Source: an uncultured Pelagibacteraceae bacterium
GTDB lineage: Bacteria; Pseudomonadota; Alphaproteobacteria; Pelagibacterales; Pelagibacteraceae
Direction of reading: 5' to 3'
Length of the DNA stretch: 64,000 nt
NCBI GenBank assembly: GCA_902579925.1
Contig: CACHIS010000002.1
Span: forward strand, 40,292 to 104,291
Within the stretch, counting starts at the first letter, position 1. Each line of letters begins with the position of its first letter. Of the stretch, positions 55,900 through 63,682 are shown in pieces. The notes under the pieces were generated by a model. It was not told where the DNA came from. It did not search any database and worked only from the letters and a program-made list of their open reading frames with translations. The position numbers were made by a program, and so were the translations under genes.

Positions 55900-56527
55900 A
55901 CACGTTGTATATTTCTTCATCGATAGAGGCATTAAAAGAGATAGAACGTCTTTCTTCCTCAGTATCCTTAAATGGGAAAACAGTATGCATTAAATAATTA
56001 GGGAACAAATAAAAATCACCGACTTCCGGCGTAATATTTAATGTAGATGGACAAGTAAACATTCTAGCTCCATGTATTAACTGCAAACTTCCACCTCTAT
56101 ATTTTTTAGATTTTTTTTGTTGAGTACTTTCTCCTAAAGATTTAGGAACTTTTAGAAAACCAGCACCAGAAATATGACCTCCATGCCAATGAGTAGGATT
56201 ATATTCATTTTTAAATTGTCTTACTACCCAAGTTTTTAATAAATTAAATTTTGTTATTTTTTTTCCTTCATTCAATTCAGTGTAAATTTTAGATGAATTT
56301 CCTAAAAATTCCAACCAACCAGATGATTTAACAAATTCTAATTCTAATAAAAATTCCTGTGTCACATCACCTACTAATGCTTCACCATAGTCTAACTTTT
56401 TTAATTTTATTTTATCATCTATAGTCTTATCAATATATTCATTTAATTTTTTTAAAATTACATCCGGTATTTTTACTTTTAACACTGCTGGACCCAATAC
56501 TCTTAAATTTTGATATTTTATTTCCAT
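55889..56527 (-). CDS. Putative 2-oxoglutarate/Fe(II)-dependent oxygenase
   Basis: 212 residues. A double-stranded beta-helix with THWHGGHISGAGFLKVP (candidate Fe ligands in the HxHxxxH region), a distal His in LMHTVFPF and the 2OG-binding Arg in ERRSISFNA. The pattern fits the family TIGR02466/PF13759 oxygenases seen in marine bacteria and phages. The substrate is unknown. It lies between hisI (2-base gap) and the DUF2237 gene (11-base overlap). Confidence 0.7.
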   Translation of the reverse strand: MEIKYQNLRVLGPAVLKVKIPDVILKKLNEYIDKTIDDKIKLKKLDYGEALVGDVTQEFLLELEFVKSSGWLEFLGNSSKIYTELNEGKKITKFNLLKTWVVRQFKNEYNPTHWHGGHISGAGFLKVPKSLGESTQQKKSKKYRGGSLQLIHGARMFTCPSTLNITPEVGDFYLFPNYLMHTVFPFKDTEEERRSISFNASIDEEIYNVYGK

Positions 56528-56529
56528 TT

Positions 56530-56997
56530 TTAAATTTTGGTTGGGTTAGGTTGTCCCTTGTAAATTTTTTCTGGATCAAATTTTTTCTCTTTTTCTAAAA
56601 ATTTCATTTCAATTTTTCTACCATCATCAATTTGACCTAAAGGAATAGATCTATAAAAACAAGATCGATAACCAACGTGGCAACTAGCTCCATCCCCAAT
56701 ATCAACTGTTAGCCAAACTGAATCTTGATCATCATCAATTCTGATTTCAATTACTTTTTGTACAAAGCCGCTAGTTTTACCTTTGTGCCAAATTACTTTT
56801 CTCGACCTACTAAAATAATGAGCTTCTTTAGTTTCAATTGTTTTTTTAAATGCTTCCACATTCATAAATCCGTGCATCAGTATATCTTTAGTTTTATGAC
56901 ACATGGTTATAACAGGAATTAAACCATCGTTATCAAATTTAGGTGAAAGTAGATTTCCCTCTTCAATTTCAGCTACATTTTCTCTTTTTTTGAACAT
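56530..56997 (-). CDS. hisI: Phosphoribosyl-AMP cyclohydrolase HisI
   Basis: 155 residues. Opens the adenine ring of phosphoribosyl-AMP in histidine synthesis. Motifs: MHGFMNVEAFKKTIETK, AHYFSRSRKVIWHKG, and the metal site with Asp and Cys in IDDDQDSVWLTVDIG and CHVGYRSCFYR. There is no HisE domain, and no other his gene adjacent. It leads an operon of unrelated unknown genes. Confidence 0.94.
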   Translation of the reverse strand: MFKKRENVAEIEEGNLLSPKFDNDGLIPVITMCHKTKDILMHGFMNVEAFKKTIETKEAHYFSRSRKVIWHKGKTSGFVQKVIEIRIDDDQDSVWLTVDIGDGASCHVGYRSCFYRSIPLGQIDDGRKIEMKFLEKEKKFDPEKIYKGQPNPTKI

Positions 56998-57074
56998 AAT
57001 AAGTGATTATGTAGCACATATAAGTATATTTTAAATATTTTAAAATAAGCAAATTATATGTATAAAACACAGCG

Positions 57075-57689
57075 ATGAAACTCGTAAAAGACACAAAACT
57101 TGATCAAGAAATAAAAAAGGTTTCCGATAAAGATGCAGAGGAAGCTTTCAAAAAAATTTTAACTTGGATGGGAGAAAATCCTAACAGAGAGGGACTTTTA
57201 GAAACACCCAAAAGGGTTGTAAAGGCTTTCAAAGAGTATTTTAAAGGTTATAAAGAAGATCCAAATCAAATTCTGGATAAAACTTTTGGAGATGTTGATG
57301 GTTATGATGACATGGTGGTACAAAAAAACATTTCTGTTCAAAGCCATTGCGAACATCATATGGCACCAATAATTGGAAAAGCTCATGTAGCCTATATTCC
57401 AAAAGAAAGAGTAGTTGGTTTGAGTAAATTAGCAAGAGTTGTAGAAGTTTTTTCTAAAAGATTACAAACTCAAGAAAGACTTACTATGCAAATTGCGAAT
57501 ACCTTAATGGAGTCTTTGGATGCTAAGGGTGTAGCCGTTACTATTGATTCAACTCATCAGTGTATGACGATGAGAGGTATTAAAAAAGAACAAGCAACAA
57601 CAGTAACAAATTATTATTTGGGTCAATTCAAAGAAGATCTAAGTTATCAAAATAGATATTTAAGATTTATAAGCATCACAAAAGATTAA
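57075..57689 (+). CDS. folE: GTP cyclohydrolase I
   Basis: 204 residues. Converts GTP to dihydroneopterin triphosphate, first step of folate synthesis. The zinc and catalytic segments are QSHCEHHMAPIIGKAHVAYIP, VGLSKLARVVEVFSKRLQTQERLT and STHQCMTMRGI (Cys/His ligands). Biologically it supports the folate-dependent C1 enzymes of this window. It has no Shine-Dalgarno site and is followed after 1 base by the AcuI-type gene. Confidence 0.96.
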   Translation: MKLVKDTKLDQEIKKVSDKDAEEAFKKILTWMGENPNREGLLETPKRVVKAFKEYFKGYKEDPNQILDKTFGDVDGYDDMVVQKNISVQSHCEHHMAPIIGKAHVAYIPKERVVGLSKLARVVEVFSKRLQTQERLTMQIANTLMESLDAKGVAVTIDSTHQCMTMRGIKKEQATTVTNYYLGQFKEDLSYQNRYLRFISITKD

Positions 57690-57690
57690 A

Positions 57691-58692
57691 GTGTCTGATC
57701 ATTTTAAAGCATTAATTTTAGATCAAAAGGGTGAGGAATTTACTAGAGAAGTAAAGTTAATAGATAAAAGCTTCTTAAAACATGGCGATGTAACAATTAA
57801 GGTTGATTACTCTGATCTTAATTTCAAAGATGGGATGATTTTAAAAAACGGTGGAAGATTAGTAAAAGAATTTCCACATATTCCCGGAATAGATTTCTCT
57901 GGAAATGTTTTGGAAAGTGAAAACCCAAAATTTAAACAAGGTGATGAAGTAATATTAACAGGATTTAGAGTTGGTGAAGTTTTTTATGGTGGATACTCGC
58001 AAGTTGCAAAAGTAAATGGAGAATTTTTGGTTAAAAAACCAAAAAATTTAACCACTAAACAGGCAATGATACTTGGAACCGCTGGTTTCACATCTTTAAT
58101 GAGTGCATTCGCAATTAAAGCGAGAGAAGAAATTTTGTTAGGCGAAAAAGTTAACAATGTTCTGGTAACTGGTGCAACAGGTGGAGTAGGGAGTGTAGCG
58201 GTAATAGTATTGAATAAAATGGGTTACAACGTTACTGCTGTTACGGGAAAAGACTCTAAAGCAGATTATTTAAAATCATTAGGTGCTAAAACTGTTGTTA
58301 ATCGTAGTGAATTTGACAAAGATCCGAGACTTATTGATAAAGGTTTATGGGATGGGGTTGTTGATACAGTTGGTGGAAAAATATTAGCTAATGCAATAGT
58401 TCAAACAAACACAAATGGAATTATTGCAGTTTGTGGAAACGCAAGTACCAACGAGCTTAATACTAATGTAATTCCTTTTATGCTGAGAGGAATTAAAATG
58501 TGGGGTATGGACTCGGCTAATTGCAGTATCAAAAGAAGAGAGTTTATATGGGGTGAAGCTGCCAATTTAATTGATTTTAGTCTATTGGAAAAATCAATCC
58601 AGTCAGTTAGTTTGGAGGAGTTAATTGATACTTATCCTAAGATTTTAAAAGGTGAAATTTCTGGAAGAGTTTTAGTTGACTTAAACAAATAA
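57691..58692 (+). CDS. acuI: AcuI/YhdH-type acryloyl-CoA reductase (MDR superfamily)
   Basis: A 333-residue zinc-independent MDR oxidoreductase with a GTG start at 57691. FPHIPGIDFSGNVLE, DEVILTGFRVG, LGTAGFTSLMSA, NADPH site TGATGGVGSVA and VCGNAST are family features. AcuI reduces acryloyl-CoA to propionyl-CoA with NADPH, detoxifying acrylate derived from DMSP or 3-hydroxypropionate. General YhdH-type quinone reductase is an alternative. It overlaps the LysR regulator by 1 base. Confidence 0.82.
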   Translation: MSDHFKALILDQKGEEFTREVKLIDKSFLKHGDVTIKVDYSDLNFKDGMILKNGGRLVKEFPHIPGIDFSGNVLESENPKFKQGDEVILTGFRVGEVFYGGYSQVAKVNGEFLVKKPKNLTTKQAMILGTAGFTSLMSAFAIKAREEILLGEKVNNVLVTGATGGVGSVAVIVLNKMGYNVTAVTGKDSKADYLKSLGAKTVVNRSEFDKDPRLIDKGLWDGVVDTVGGKILANAIVQTNTNGIIAVCGNASTNELNTNVIPFMLRGIKMWGMDSANCSIKRREFIWGEAANLIDFSLLEKSIQSVSLEELIDTYPKILKGEISGRVLVDLNK

Positions 58693-59582
58693 TGGATTGG
58701 GATAAATTAAAAATATTTCATGCAGTCGCGGAGGCAGGAAGTTTTACTAATGCTACAATCAATCTTAATCTTAGTCAGTCAGCTATAAGTAGACAGATAC
58801 AGTCTCTAGAACAGGATTTAAAGGTTCAATTATTTGAGAGACACGCTAGAGGACTAACGCTTACAGAAAATGGCGAATATGTATTTAAAACTGCCAACGA
58901 GGTAATTAGCAAATTAAAAGATGTTGAAACCTCTCTTGGAGATCAAAAAAATAAACCTTCAGGAAAATTAACAATAACTACAGTTAGAAGTTTTGGGACT
59001 CATTGGTTAACACCTCGTATTGAGGAATTTATGAGATTAAATCCAGAGGTTGAAATAGAATTAATTTTTGAAGATAAAGAATTAGATTTAAGCACTCGGC
59101 AAGCTGATATTGGTATTTTTATGAGAAGACCAAAACAATTAAATTATATCCAAAAAAAACTTATAGATTTAAAGTATTATATATATGGATCTAACAGATA
59201 TTTAGAAAAACATGGTATGCCAAAAACATTAGCTGATCTTAATAAACATAAATTTATATCTTTTGGAAAAGGAGCTCCATCTCCAGTTTATAATCCAGAA
59301 TGGGCGTTAAAATTAGGAATGCATGATGGTAAAAAAAGAAAGCCAATAATGAAAGTAAATAGTGTAATGGGACTATTATTAGCTGTTCAGGCAGGTGTTG
59401 GTCTAGCTGCACTTCCAGAATATTTGGTGAGTAATTCCTCAAATATCATAAAAGTATTACCAAAGTCAGAGGGCCCAATAACAGAGGCTCATTTCGTTTA
59501 CCCTCAATCTCTAAAAAATACTGCTAGAGTTCAAGCATTTAGAAACTTTCTCTTCAGCAAAATAGGCGACTGGAAAGCTTAA
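58692..59582 (+). CDS. LysR-family transcriptional regulator
   Basis: 296 residues. The N-terminal winged HTH (residues 1-62: LKIFHAVAEAGSFTNAT, LSQSAISRQIQSLEQDL, LFERHARGLTLTENGE) is followed by a GcvA-like effector domain (TTVRSFGTHWL, SVMGLLLAVQAGVGLAALPEYL). It is oriented with acuI, overlapping it by 1 base. Its regulon is unknown; no separate operator is visible because its partner shares the transcript. Confidence 0.9.
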   Translation: MDWDKLKIFHAVAEAGSFTNATINLNLSQSAISRQIQSLEQDLKVQLFERHARGLTLTENGEYVFKTANEVISKLKDVETSLGDQKNKPSGKLTITTVRSFGTHWLTPRIEEFMRLNPEVEIELIFEDKELDLSTRQADIGIFMRRPKQLNYIQKKLIDLKYYIYGSNRYLEKHGMPKTLADLNKHKFISFGKGAPSPVYNPEWALKLGMHDGKKRKPIMKVNSVMGLLLAVQAGVGLAALPEYLVSNSSNIIKVLPKSEGPITEAHFVYPQSLKNTARVQAFRNFLFSKIGDWKA

Positions 59583-59636
59583 ATTTACACTAATTATTAA
59601 TTCTAATAAAAGTTGTTGCTGCGGCATAATTGCGAT

Positions 59637-59667
59637 TGATTATCATTCTCATTGAGAATAGTTATCA
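59637..59667 (+). promoter_or_regulatory. Fur operator upstream of the ferric-binding protein gene
   Basis: A perfect 7-1-7 palindrome, ATTCTCA-T-TGAGAAT (59645-59659), is flanked on both sides by TTATCA, so the region reads as two overlapping Fur-type boxes (compare the consensus GATAATGATAATCATTATC). It ends 37 bases before the fbpA ATG. Iron-dependent repression through Fur is the natural inference. Confidence 0.8.
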
Positions 59668-59691
59668 TTTGCAATTAACTGGTGTGCGGAA

Positions 59692-59697
59692 AAGGAG
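59692..59697 (+). promoter_or_regulatory. Shine-Dalgarno site of fbpA
   Basis: AAGGAG ends 7 bases before the ATG at 59705. It decides the start: the frame is open to a TTG at 59630, but a start there would place the Fur operator and this site inside the coding sequence. Confidence 0.75.
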
Positions 59698-59704
59698 AAA
59701 AAAA

Positions 59705-60733
59705 ATGAGAAAAATATCAAGTCTAATTTTAATAGTATCTTTATTTGTATCAACCTTTGCAGTTGCGAATGAAGTTAATGTTTTTAATGCAAGACACTAC
59801 AAAGCCGATGCAGAGCTTTATTCAAAGTTCACTAGTATGACTGGAATTAAAGTTAATCTAATTAATGGAAAATCAGGAGCTCTTGAAAAAAGAATAATTG
59901 AAGAAGGTGCAGATTCTTCTGCAGATCTTTATATTACTGCTGATGCTGGAAGATGTGGTGCTATGGATGCAAAAGGCCATCTTCAAGGTGGATTAACTTC
60001 TGCAGCTATAAAAGCTGCCGTTCCAAAAAGTTTTAGAACAAGTAAATGGGTTGGAATAGCAAAAAGAGCTAGAATAATTTATTATTCACCTGAAAGAGTT
60101 ACTGGTGCTGAATTATCTGGAATGTCTTATGAAGGTCTAGCTGATCCTAAATGGAAAGGAAGATTAGTAATAAGAAAATCTAGCAATATATATAACAAAT
60201 CTCTTGTAGCTTCATTAATTGAAAATAATGGAAAAAAAGCTACAGCCAAGTGGGCAAAAGGAGTTGTTGCAAACATGGCTAGAGATTCTAAAGGTAATGA
60301 CAGAGCTCAAATTATGGCAGTAGCAGCAGGTGAAGCTGATATTGCTGTGGCTAATACTTATTATCTAGCACTTATGTTATCTGGTAAAAAAGGTGCAGAG
60401 CAACAAGAAGCTGCTAAAAAAGTAAAAGCTTTTTTTCCTAATCAAAATGGAAGAGGAACGCACATGAATGTTAGTTGTGCAGCTTTAGTCAAAGGAGCAC
60501 CAAACAAAGATAATGCTGTTAAACTTGTAGAGTTTTTATTAACTCCACAGTCTCAAGAGCATTTCACCAATAATACATTTGAGTTCCCAATGATTGATGG
60601 TGTTTCGCCAAGTCCATTAGTAGTAAATAACTTAGGATTAGATTTTCAACAAGATATGAAAACTAAACTAGCTTCTTACGGAAAAAATCAAGCTGCTGCA
60701 TTAGAAGTAATGACAGCTGCTGGTTGGAAGTAA
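59705..60733 (+). CDS. fbpA: Ferric-ion periplasmic binding protein (FbpA/AfuA/FutA type)
   Basis: A 342-residue precursor with a signal peptide (cleavage near FAVA-NE, residue 21). The mature protein begins NEVNVFNARHYKAD (candidate His/Tyr Fe ligands) and carries the paired tyrosines Y219-Y220 in VANTYYLAL, the hallmark of the bacterial transferrin family. It should deliver Fe3+ to the FbpB/FbpC transporter downstream. The Fur operator, strong SD and a large hairpin after the following small ORF all fit iron-regulated, high-level expression. Confidence 0.93.
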   Translation: MRKISSLILIVSLFVSTFAVANEVNVFNARHYKADAELYSKFTSMTGIKVNLINGKSGALEKRIIEEGADSSADLYITADAGRCGAMDAKGHLQGGLTSAAIKAAVPKSFRTSKWVGIAKRARIIYYSPERVTGAELSGMSYEGLADPKWKGRLVIRKSSNIYNKSLVASLIENNGKKATAKWAKGVVANMARDSKGNDRAQIMAVAAGEADIAVANTYYLALMLSGKKGAEQQEAAKKVKAFFPNQNGRGTHMNVSCAALVKGAPNKDNAVKLVEFLLTPQSQEHFTNNTFEFPMIDGVSPSPLVVNNLGLDFQQDMKTKLASYGKNQAAALEVMTAAGWK

Positions 60734-60761
60734 GCAATAAGTGAAAGAAGAAAAAAAATTT

Positions 60762-60911
60762 ATGTCTGATATTGATTTAAATAAGTCTTCCAGTGCATGT
60801 TCGCCATGTCAACAGGAGTGTGAAAAAATTAATAAAAGACTAAATAAAAAGAAATTTGATAAAATTGAACCTAAGGAACTTCCGCATCTCCTTAAAGTAT
60901 TTAATTTTTAA
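60762..60911 (+). CDS. 49-residue Cys-rich peptide in the ferric transport operon
   Basis: ATG at 60762 (an in-frame GTG at 60741 would add 7 residues), stop at 60909-60911. A Ser-rich head leads to C13, C16 and C20 in the pattern C-x2-C-x3-C, followed by a Lys-rich stretch and a C-terminus ending HLLKVFNF. The three Cys could bind a metal or Fe-S cluster. It has no recognised family. It lies 28 bases after the fbpA stop, before the hairpin, so it should be co-expressed with fbpA under Fur control. Confidence 0.55.
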   Translation: MSDIDLNKSSSACSPCQQECEKINKRLNKKKFDKIEPKELPHLLKVFNF

Positions 60912-60921
60912 TTTTCTTTTT

Positions 60922-60957
60922 TGTGTCCATAGCAAATGGGGATTTGTTGTGGACACA
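60922..60957 (+). other. 16-base-pair RNA hairpin between fbpA and fbpB
   Basis: On the plus-strand RNA, 60922-60937 pairs with 60942-60957 in an uninterrupted 16-pair stem (14 Watson-Crick pairs and two G.U) capped by a GGGG loop. Because the two wobbles are G.U only as plus-strand RNA, transcription of this strand is indicated. No T run follows, so it is not a classic terminator. It may protect the upstream mRNA from 3' decay or attenuate downstream expression. Confidence 0.85.
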
Positions 60958-60987
60958 TCAAATTCATACATTAGTATATAATCAGAT

Positions 60988-62613
60988 ATGTTAAAAAATT
61001 TAAATATTTGGTTTTTATCTTCATTAATAGTTTCTTTAATTGTATTGATCCCAATTTTAACAGTGTTTTCAAGTTTTTTCGAAGATACATCCAACTATTA
61101 TCAAATCCTAAAAGATACTTTCTTATTTGAGTATATTTCCAATTCTCTAATCTTATTATTCTTCGTTTTGATTTTTACGTTTTTTATAGGCACTGGCACA
61201 GCCTATTTAGTATCCTTCTTTGAATTTCCGTTAAGTAATTTTTTCAAATGGGCGCTTATCTTATCTTTTGCGGTCCCACCCTATATTTATGCCTATTCAT
61301 TAACAGCTTTTTTTGAAAATTATGGTACAGCTTTTACAATTCTTAAAAATTTGTTTGGAGATGCAAATTATAATGAAAAAATTCCTAAACTTGATGGAAT
61401 GTTTGGGGCAATATTATCAATTACTTTTTCTTTATATGCTTATGTATATATATTGGCTAGAGCTTCTTTTTTATATCAATCACAAAGCCTAATTGATTTA
61501 GGAAAAAATCTTGGTTTTTCAAAATTTAAATCTTTCTATAAAGTTATATTACCATCTGCGCGACCAGCTATTATTGCTGGGCTATCTCTTGTAGCAATGG
61601 AAACTCTGGCAGAATTTGGAGCGGTAGATTTTTTTTCAATAAATACACTGACAACAGGTATTTATAATTCATGGATAACATTTGATGATTTAGCTTTTGC
61701 AAATAGAATATCATCGTTTTTGCTCTTATTCATATTTTCATTATTTATCATTGAAAATTTATCCAGAAAAAAGGCAAAGTATCATTTCAATTCTAGAGGT
61801 GGACTTAAGCAAAAAAAGAAAACTAAACTTTATGGAAGTAAATCTTTTTTAGCCTTTATTTTCTGTTTCTTTATATTATTTTTGAGTTTTTTATTTCCAC
61901 TCAGTCAAATGTTGTATTGGACATTAAAATTTCCAGAAAATTTATTTGATCTACAAATTATAGAACTTTTTTCAAATACTCTTTATTTAGTATTGTTATC
62001 TGGTTTACTTTTAATTGTATTTTCTTTAATTTCAAACTATGGAAATAGAGTTTCTAAAAATAAAGCATTAAATTTTTTATCAACCTTATCTATTTCTGGT
62101 TATGCCATTCCTGGAGTTATATTAGCTATAGCATTTATTACTTTTATTGCTTGGTTTGATAATAATATAATTCAATCTTTAGGATTTATTTCAATTAAAA
62201 AATTTTTTATTGGTTCTATTCTTGGTTTAGTACTAGTTTATTTTATCAGATTTTATTCTTTAGCTTTTAATGGAATAAAGTCTGGATATGAAAAAATTAA
62301 CATTTCTGTTGATGAGAGTGCTTACCTGTTAGGCTATTCTAAAAGAGAAACATTTATGAATATTCATGTTCCTTTTTTGAGAAATTCTCTTTTATTCATA
62401 ATTATTCTAATCTCATTAGAAATAATAAGAGAATTACCCATTACTTTAATTTTAAGACCTTTTAATTTTGAAACTTTTGCAACCACAGCGTATATCTCTG
62501 CATCTGAGGACTTGTTAGAGGCTGCTGCAGCACCGTCATTATTTTTAATATTAATTGCCTCTTTATTCATTATAATTAGTTCAAAATATATTTTAAGAGA
62601 AAATAATGAATAA
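60988..62613 (+). CDS. fbpB: Ferric-ion ABC transporter permease FbpB (two fused permease modules)
   Basis: 541 residues, about twelve TM helices. Each half has its own EAA loop, the first LGKNLGFSKFKSFYKVILPS, the second AYLLGYSKRETFMNIHVPF. The fused two-module permease is characteristic of ferric (Fbp/Sfu/Hit) transporters. The start lies 31 bases after the hairpin; the 3' end overlaps fbpC by 8 bases. Confidence 0.93.
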   Translation: MLKNLNIWFLSSLIVSLIVLIPILTVFSSFFEDTSNYYQILKDTFLFEYISNSLILLFFVLIFTFFIGTGTAYLVSFFEFPLSNFFKWALILSFAVPPYIYAYSLTAFFENYGTAFTILKNLFGDANYNEKIPKLDGMFGAILSITFSLYAYVYILARASFLYQSQSLIDLGKNLGFSKFKSFYKVILPSARPAIIAGLSLVAMETLAEFGAVDFFSINTLTTGIYNSWITFDDLAFANRISSFLLLFIFSLFIIENLSRKKAKYHFNSRGGLKQKKKTKLYGSKSFLAFIFCFFILFLSFLFPLSQMLYWTLKFPENLFDLQIIELFSNTLYLVLLSGLLLIVFSLISNYGNRVSKNKALNFLSTLSISGYAIPGVILAIAFITFIAWFDNNIIQSLGFISIKKFFIGSILGLVLVYFIRFYSLAFNGIKSGYEKINISVDESAYLLGYSKRETFMNIHVPFLRNSLLFIIILISLEIIRELPITLILRPFNFETFATTAYISASEDLLEAAAAPSLFLILIASLFIIISSKYILRENNE

Positions 62614-63667
62614 AAATTTTTTTGAAGTAAAAAATGTTGACTTTAAAGTTGGAGGTAAAACTAAAGTAGCAAATGTGTCTTTTGCTATTGAAAAAGAGGG
62701 AGATATTATCTGCTTATTAGGCCCATCAGGCATCGGAAAAACTACTATTTTAAGAACAATTGCAGGTTTAGAAAAAATTAAAAAAGGATCAATAGAGCTA
62801 AATGGAAATGTATTATCTTCAGAAAAAAAAAATGTTGAACCCGAGAATAGAAATATCTCTCTTGCTTTTCAAGAAAATAGTTTATTTCCACATTACACTG
62901 TAGAAAAAAATATACTATTAGGTGCAGAAAGAAATAAAGATAAAAAAGACCATCAGATCAACTTTCAAGAAATTATAGAGTTACTAGATATTTCTTTAAT
63001 ATTAAAAAAATACCCTCATGAAATTAGTGCCGGTGAAGCACAAAGAGTTTCTTTAGCAAGATCTGTAATAACCCAGCCTGATTTATTGTTATTAGACGAA
63101 CCATTATCTAACGTTGATCAGAGTTTTAAGGAAGAAATTCAAGAAAAATTAAAAAAAATATTAAAAAGCTCAAAGATTACTACAATAATAGTTACCCATG
63201 ACTCTTATGAGGCATTTTATTTAGGATCTAAATGTGGAATAATCTTAAATCAAGAACTTAAACAATTTGATGATCCATATAACGTCTATCATTTACCAAA
63301 CTCTATCGAGGTTGTTAATTTTTTGAATAGAGGGACTCTTATTCCAGCAGAAGTAACGAGTCCTAAAAGTTTAGAAAATAAGGATCTTGGAACAATTACG
63401 GGTAATTTTTTAAAGCCTTTTCCGATAGGCACAAAAGTAAAGCTTTTGATACAGCCTGAAGATTTGCGTCATGACGATAAAAGTAATTTAAAATTTGAGG
63501 TAGTCGATAGGAAATTTAGAGGTACTAATTTTATTTATACTCTTAAAACTCCAAGTGATACATTTATTCCTGTTTTTGTGCATTCTCACCATATCCATCA
63601 ACATGAAATAGATGAAAAATTTGGTGTTAAAAGACCAATTCATATTGATCATATAGTTTGCTTCTAA
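62606..63667 (+). CDS. fbpC: Ferric-ion ABC transporter ATPase FbpC
   Basis: 353 residues: Walker A LLGPSGIGKTT, AFQENSLFPHYTVEKN (Q-loop), the signature ISAGEAQRVSLAR, Walker B LLLLDEPLSNVD, H-loop VTHDSYEAF and a C-terminal TOBE region (LLIQPEDLRHDD). This is the usual Fbp/Pot-type ATPase layout. It overlaps fbpB by 8 bases and precedes the AzlC gene by 15 bases. Confidence 0.93.
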   Translation: MNKNFFEVKNVDFKVGGKTKVANVSFAIEKEGDIICLLGPSGIGKTTILRTIAGLEKIKKGSIELNGNVLSSEKKNVEPENRNISLAFQENSLFPHYTVEKNILLGAERNKDKKDHQINFQEIIELLDISLILKKYPHEISAGEAQRVSLARSVITQPDLLLLDEPLSNVDQSFKEEIQEKLKKILKSSKITTIIVTHDSYEAFYLGSKCGIILNQELKQFDDPYNVYHLPNSIEVVNFLNRGTLIPAEVTSPKSLENKDLGTITGNFLKPFPIGTKVKLLIQPEDLRHDDKSNLKFEVVDRKFRGTNFIYTLKTPSDTFIPVFVHSHHIHQHEIDEKFGVKRPIHIDHIVCF

Positions 63668-63682
63668 TAAAAACTCTCTAAA

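Noticed and set aside
59630..59704. Longer fbpA start at a TTG
   Set aside because: It would place the Fur operator and Shine-Dalgarno site inside the coding sequence and displace the signal peptide.
60840..61094. 84-codon minus-strand ORF opposite the start of fbpB
   Set aside because: It runs antisense to the fbpB start, the hairpin and the small Cys ORF, has no motif, and is explained as a chance reading frame.
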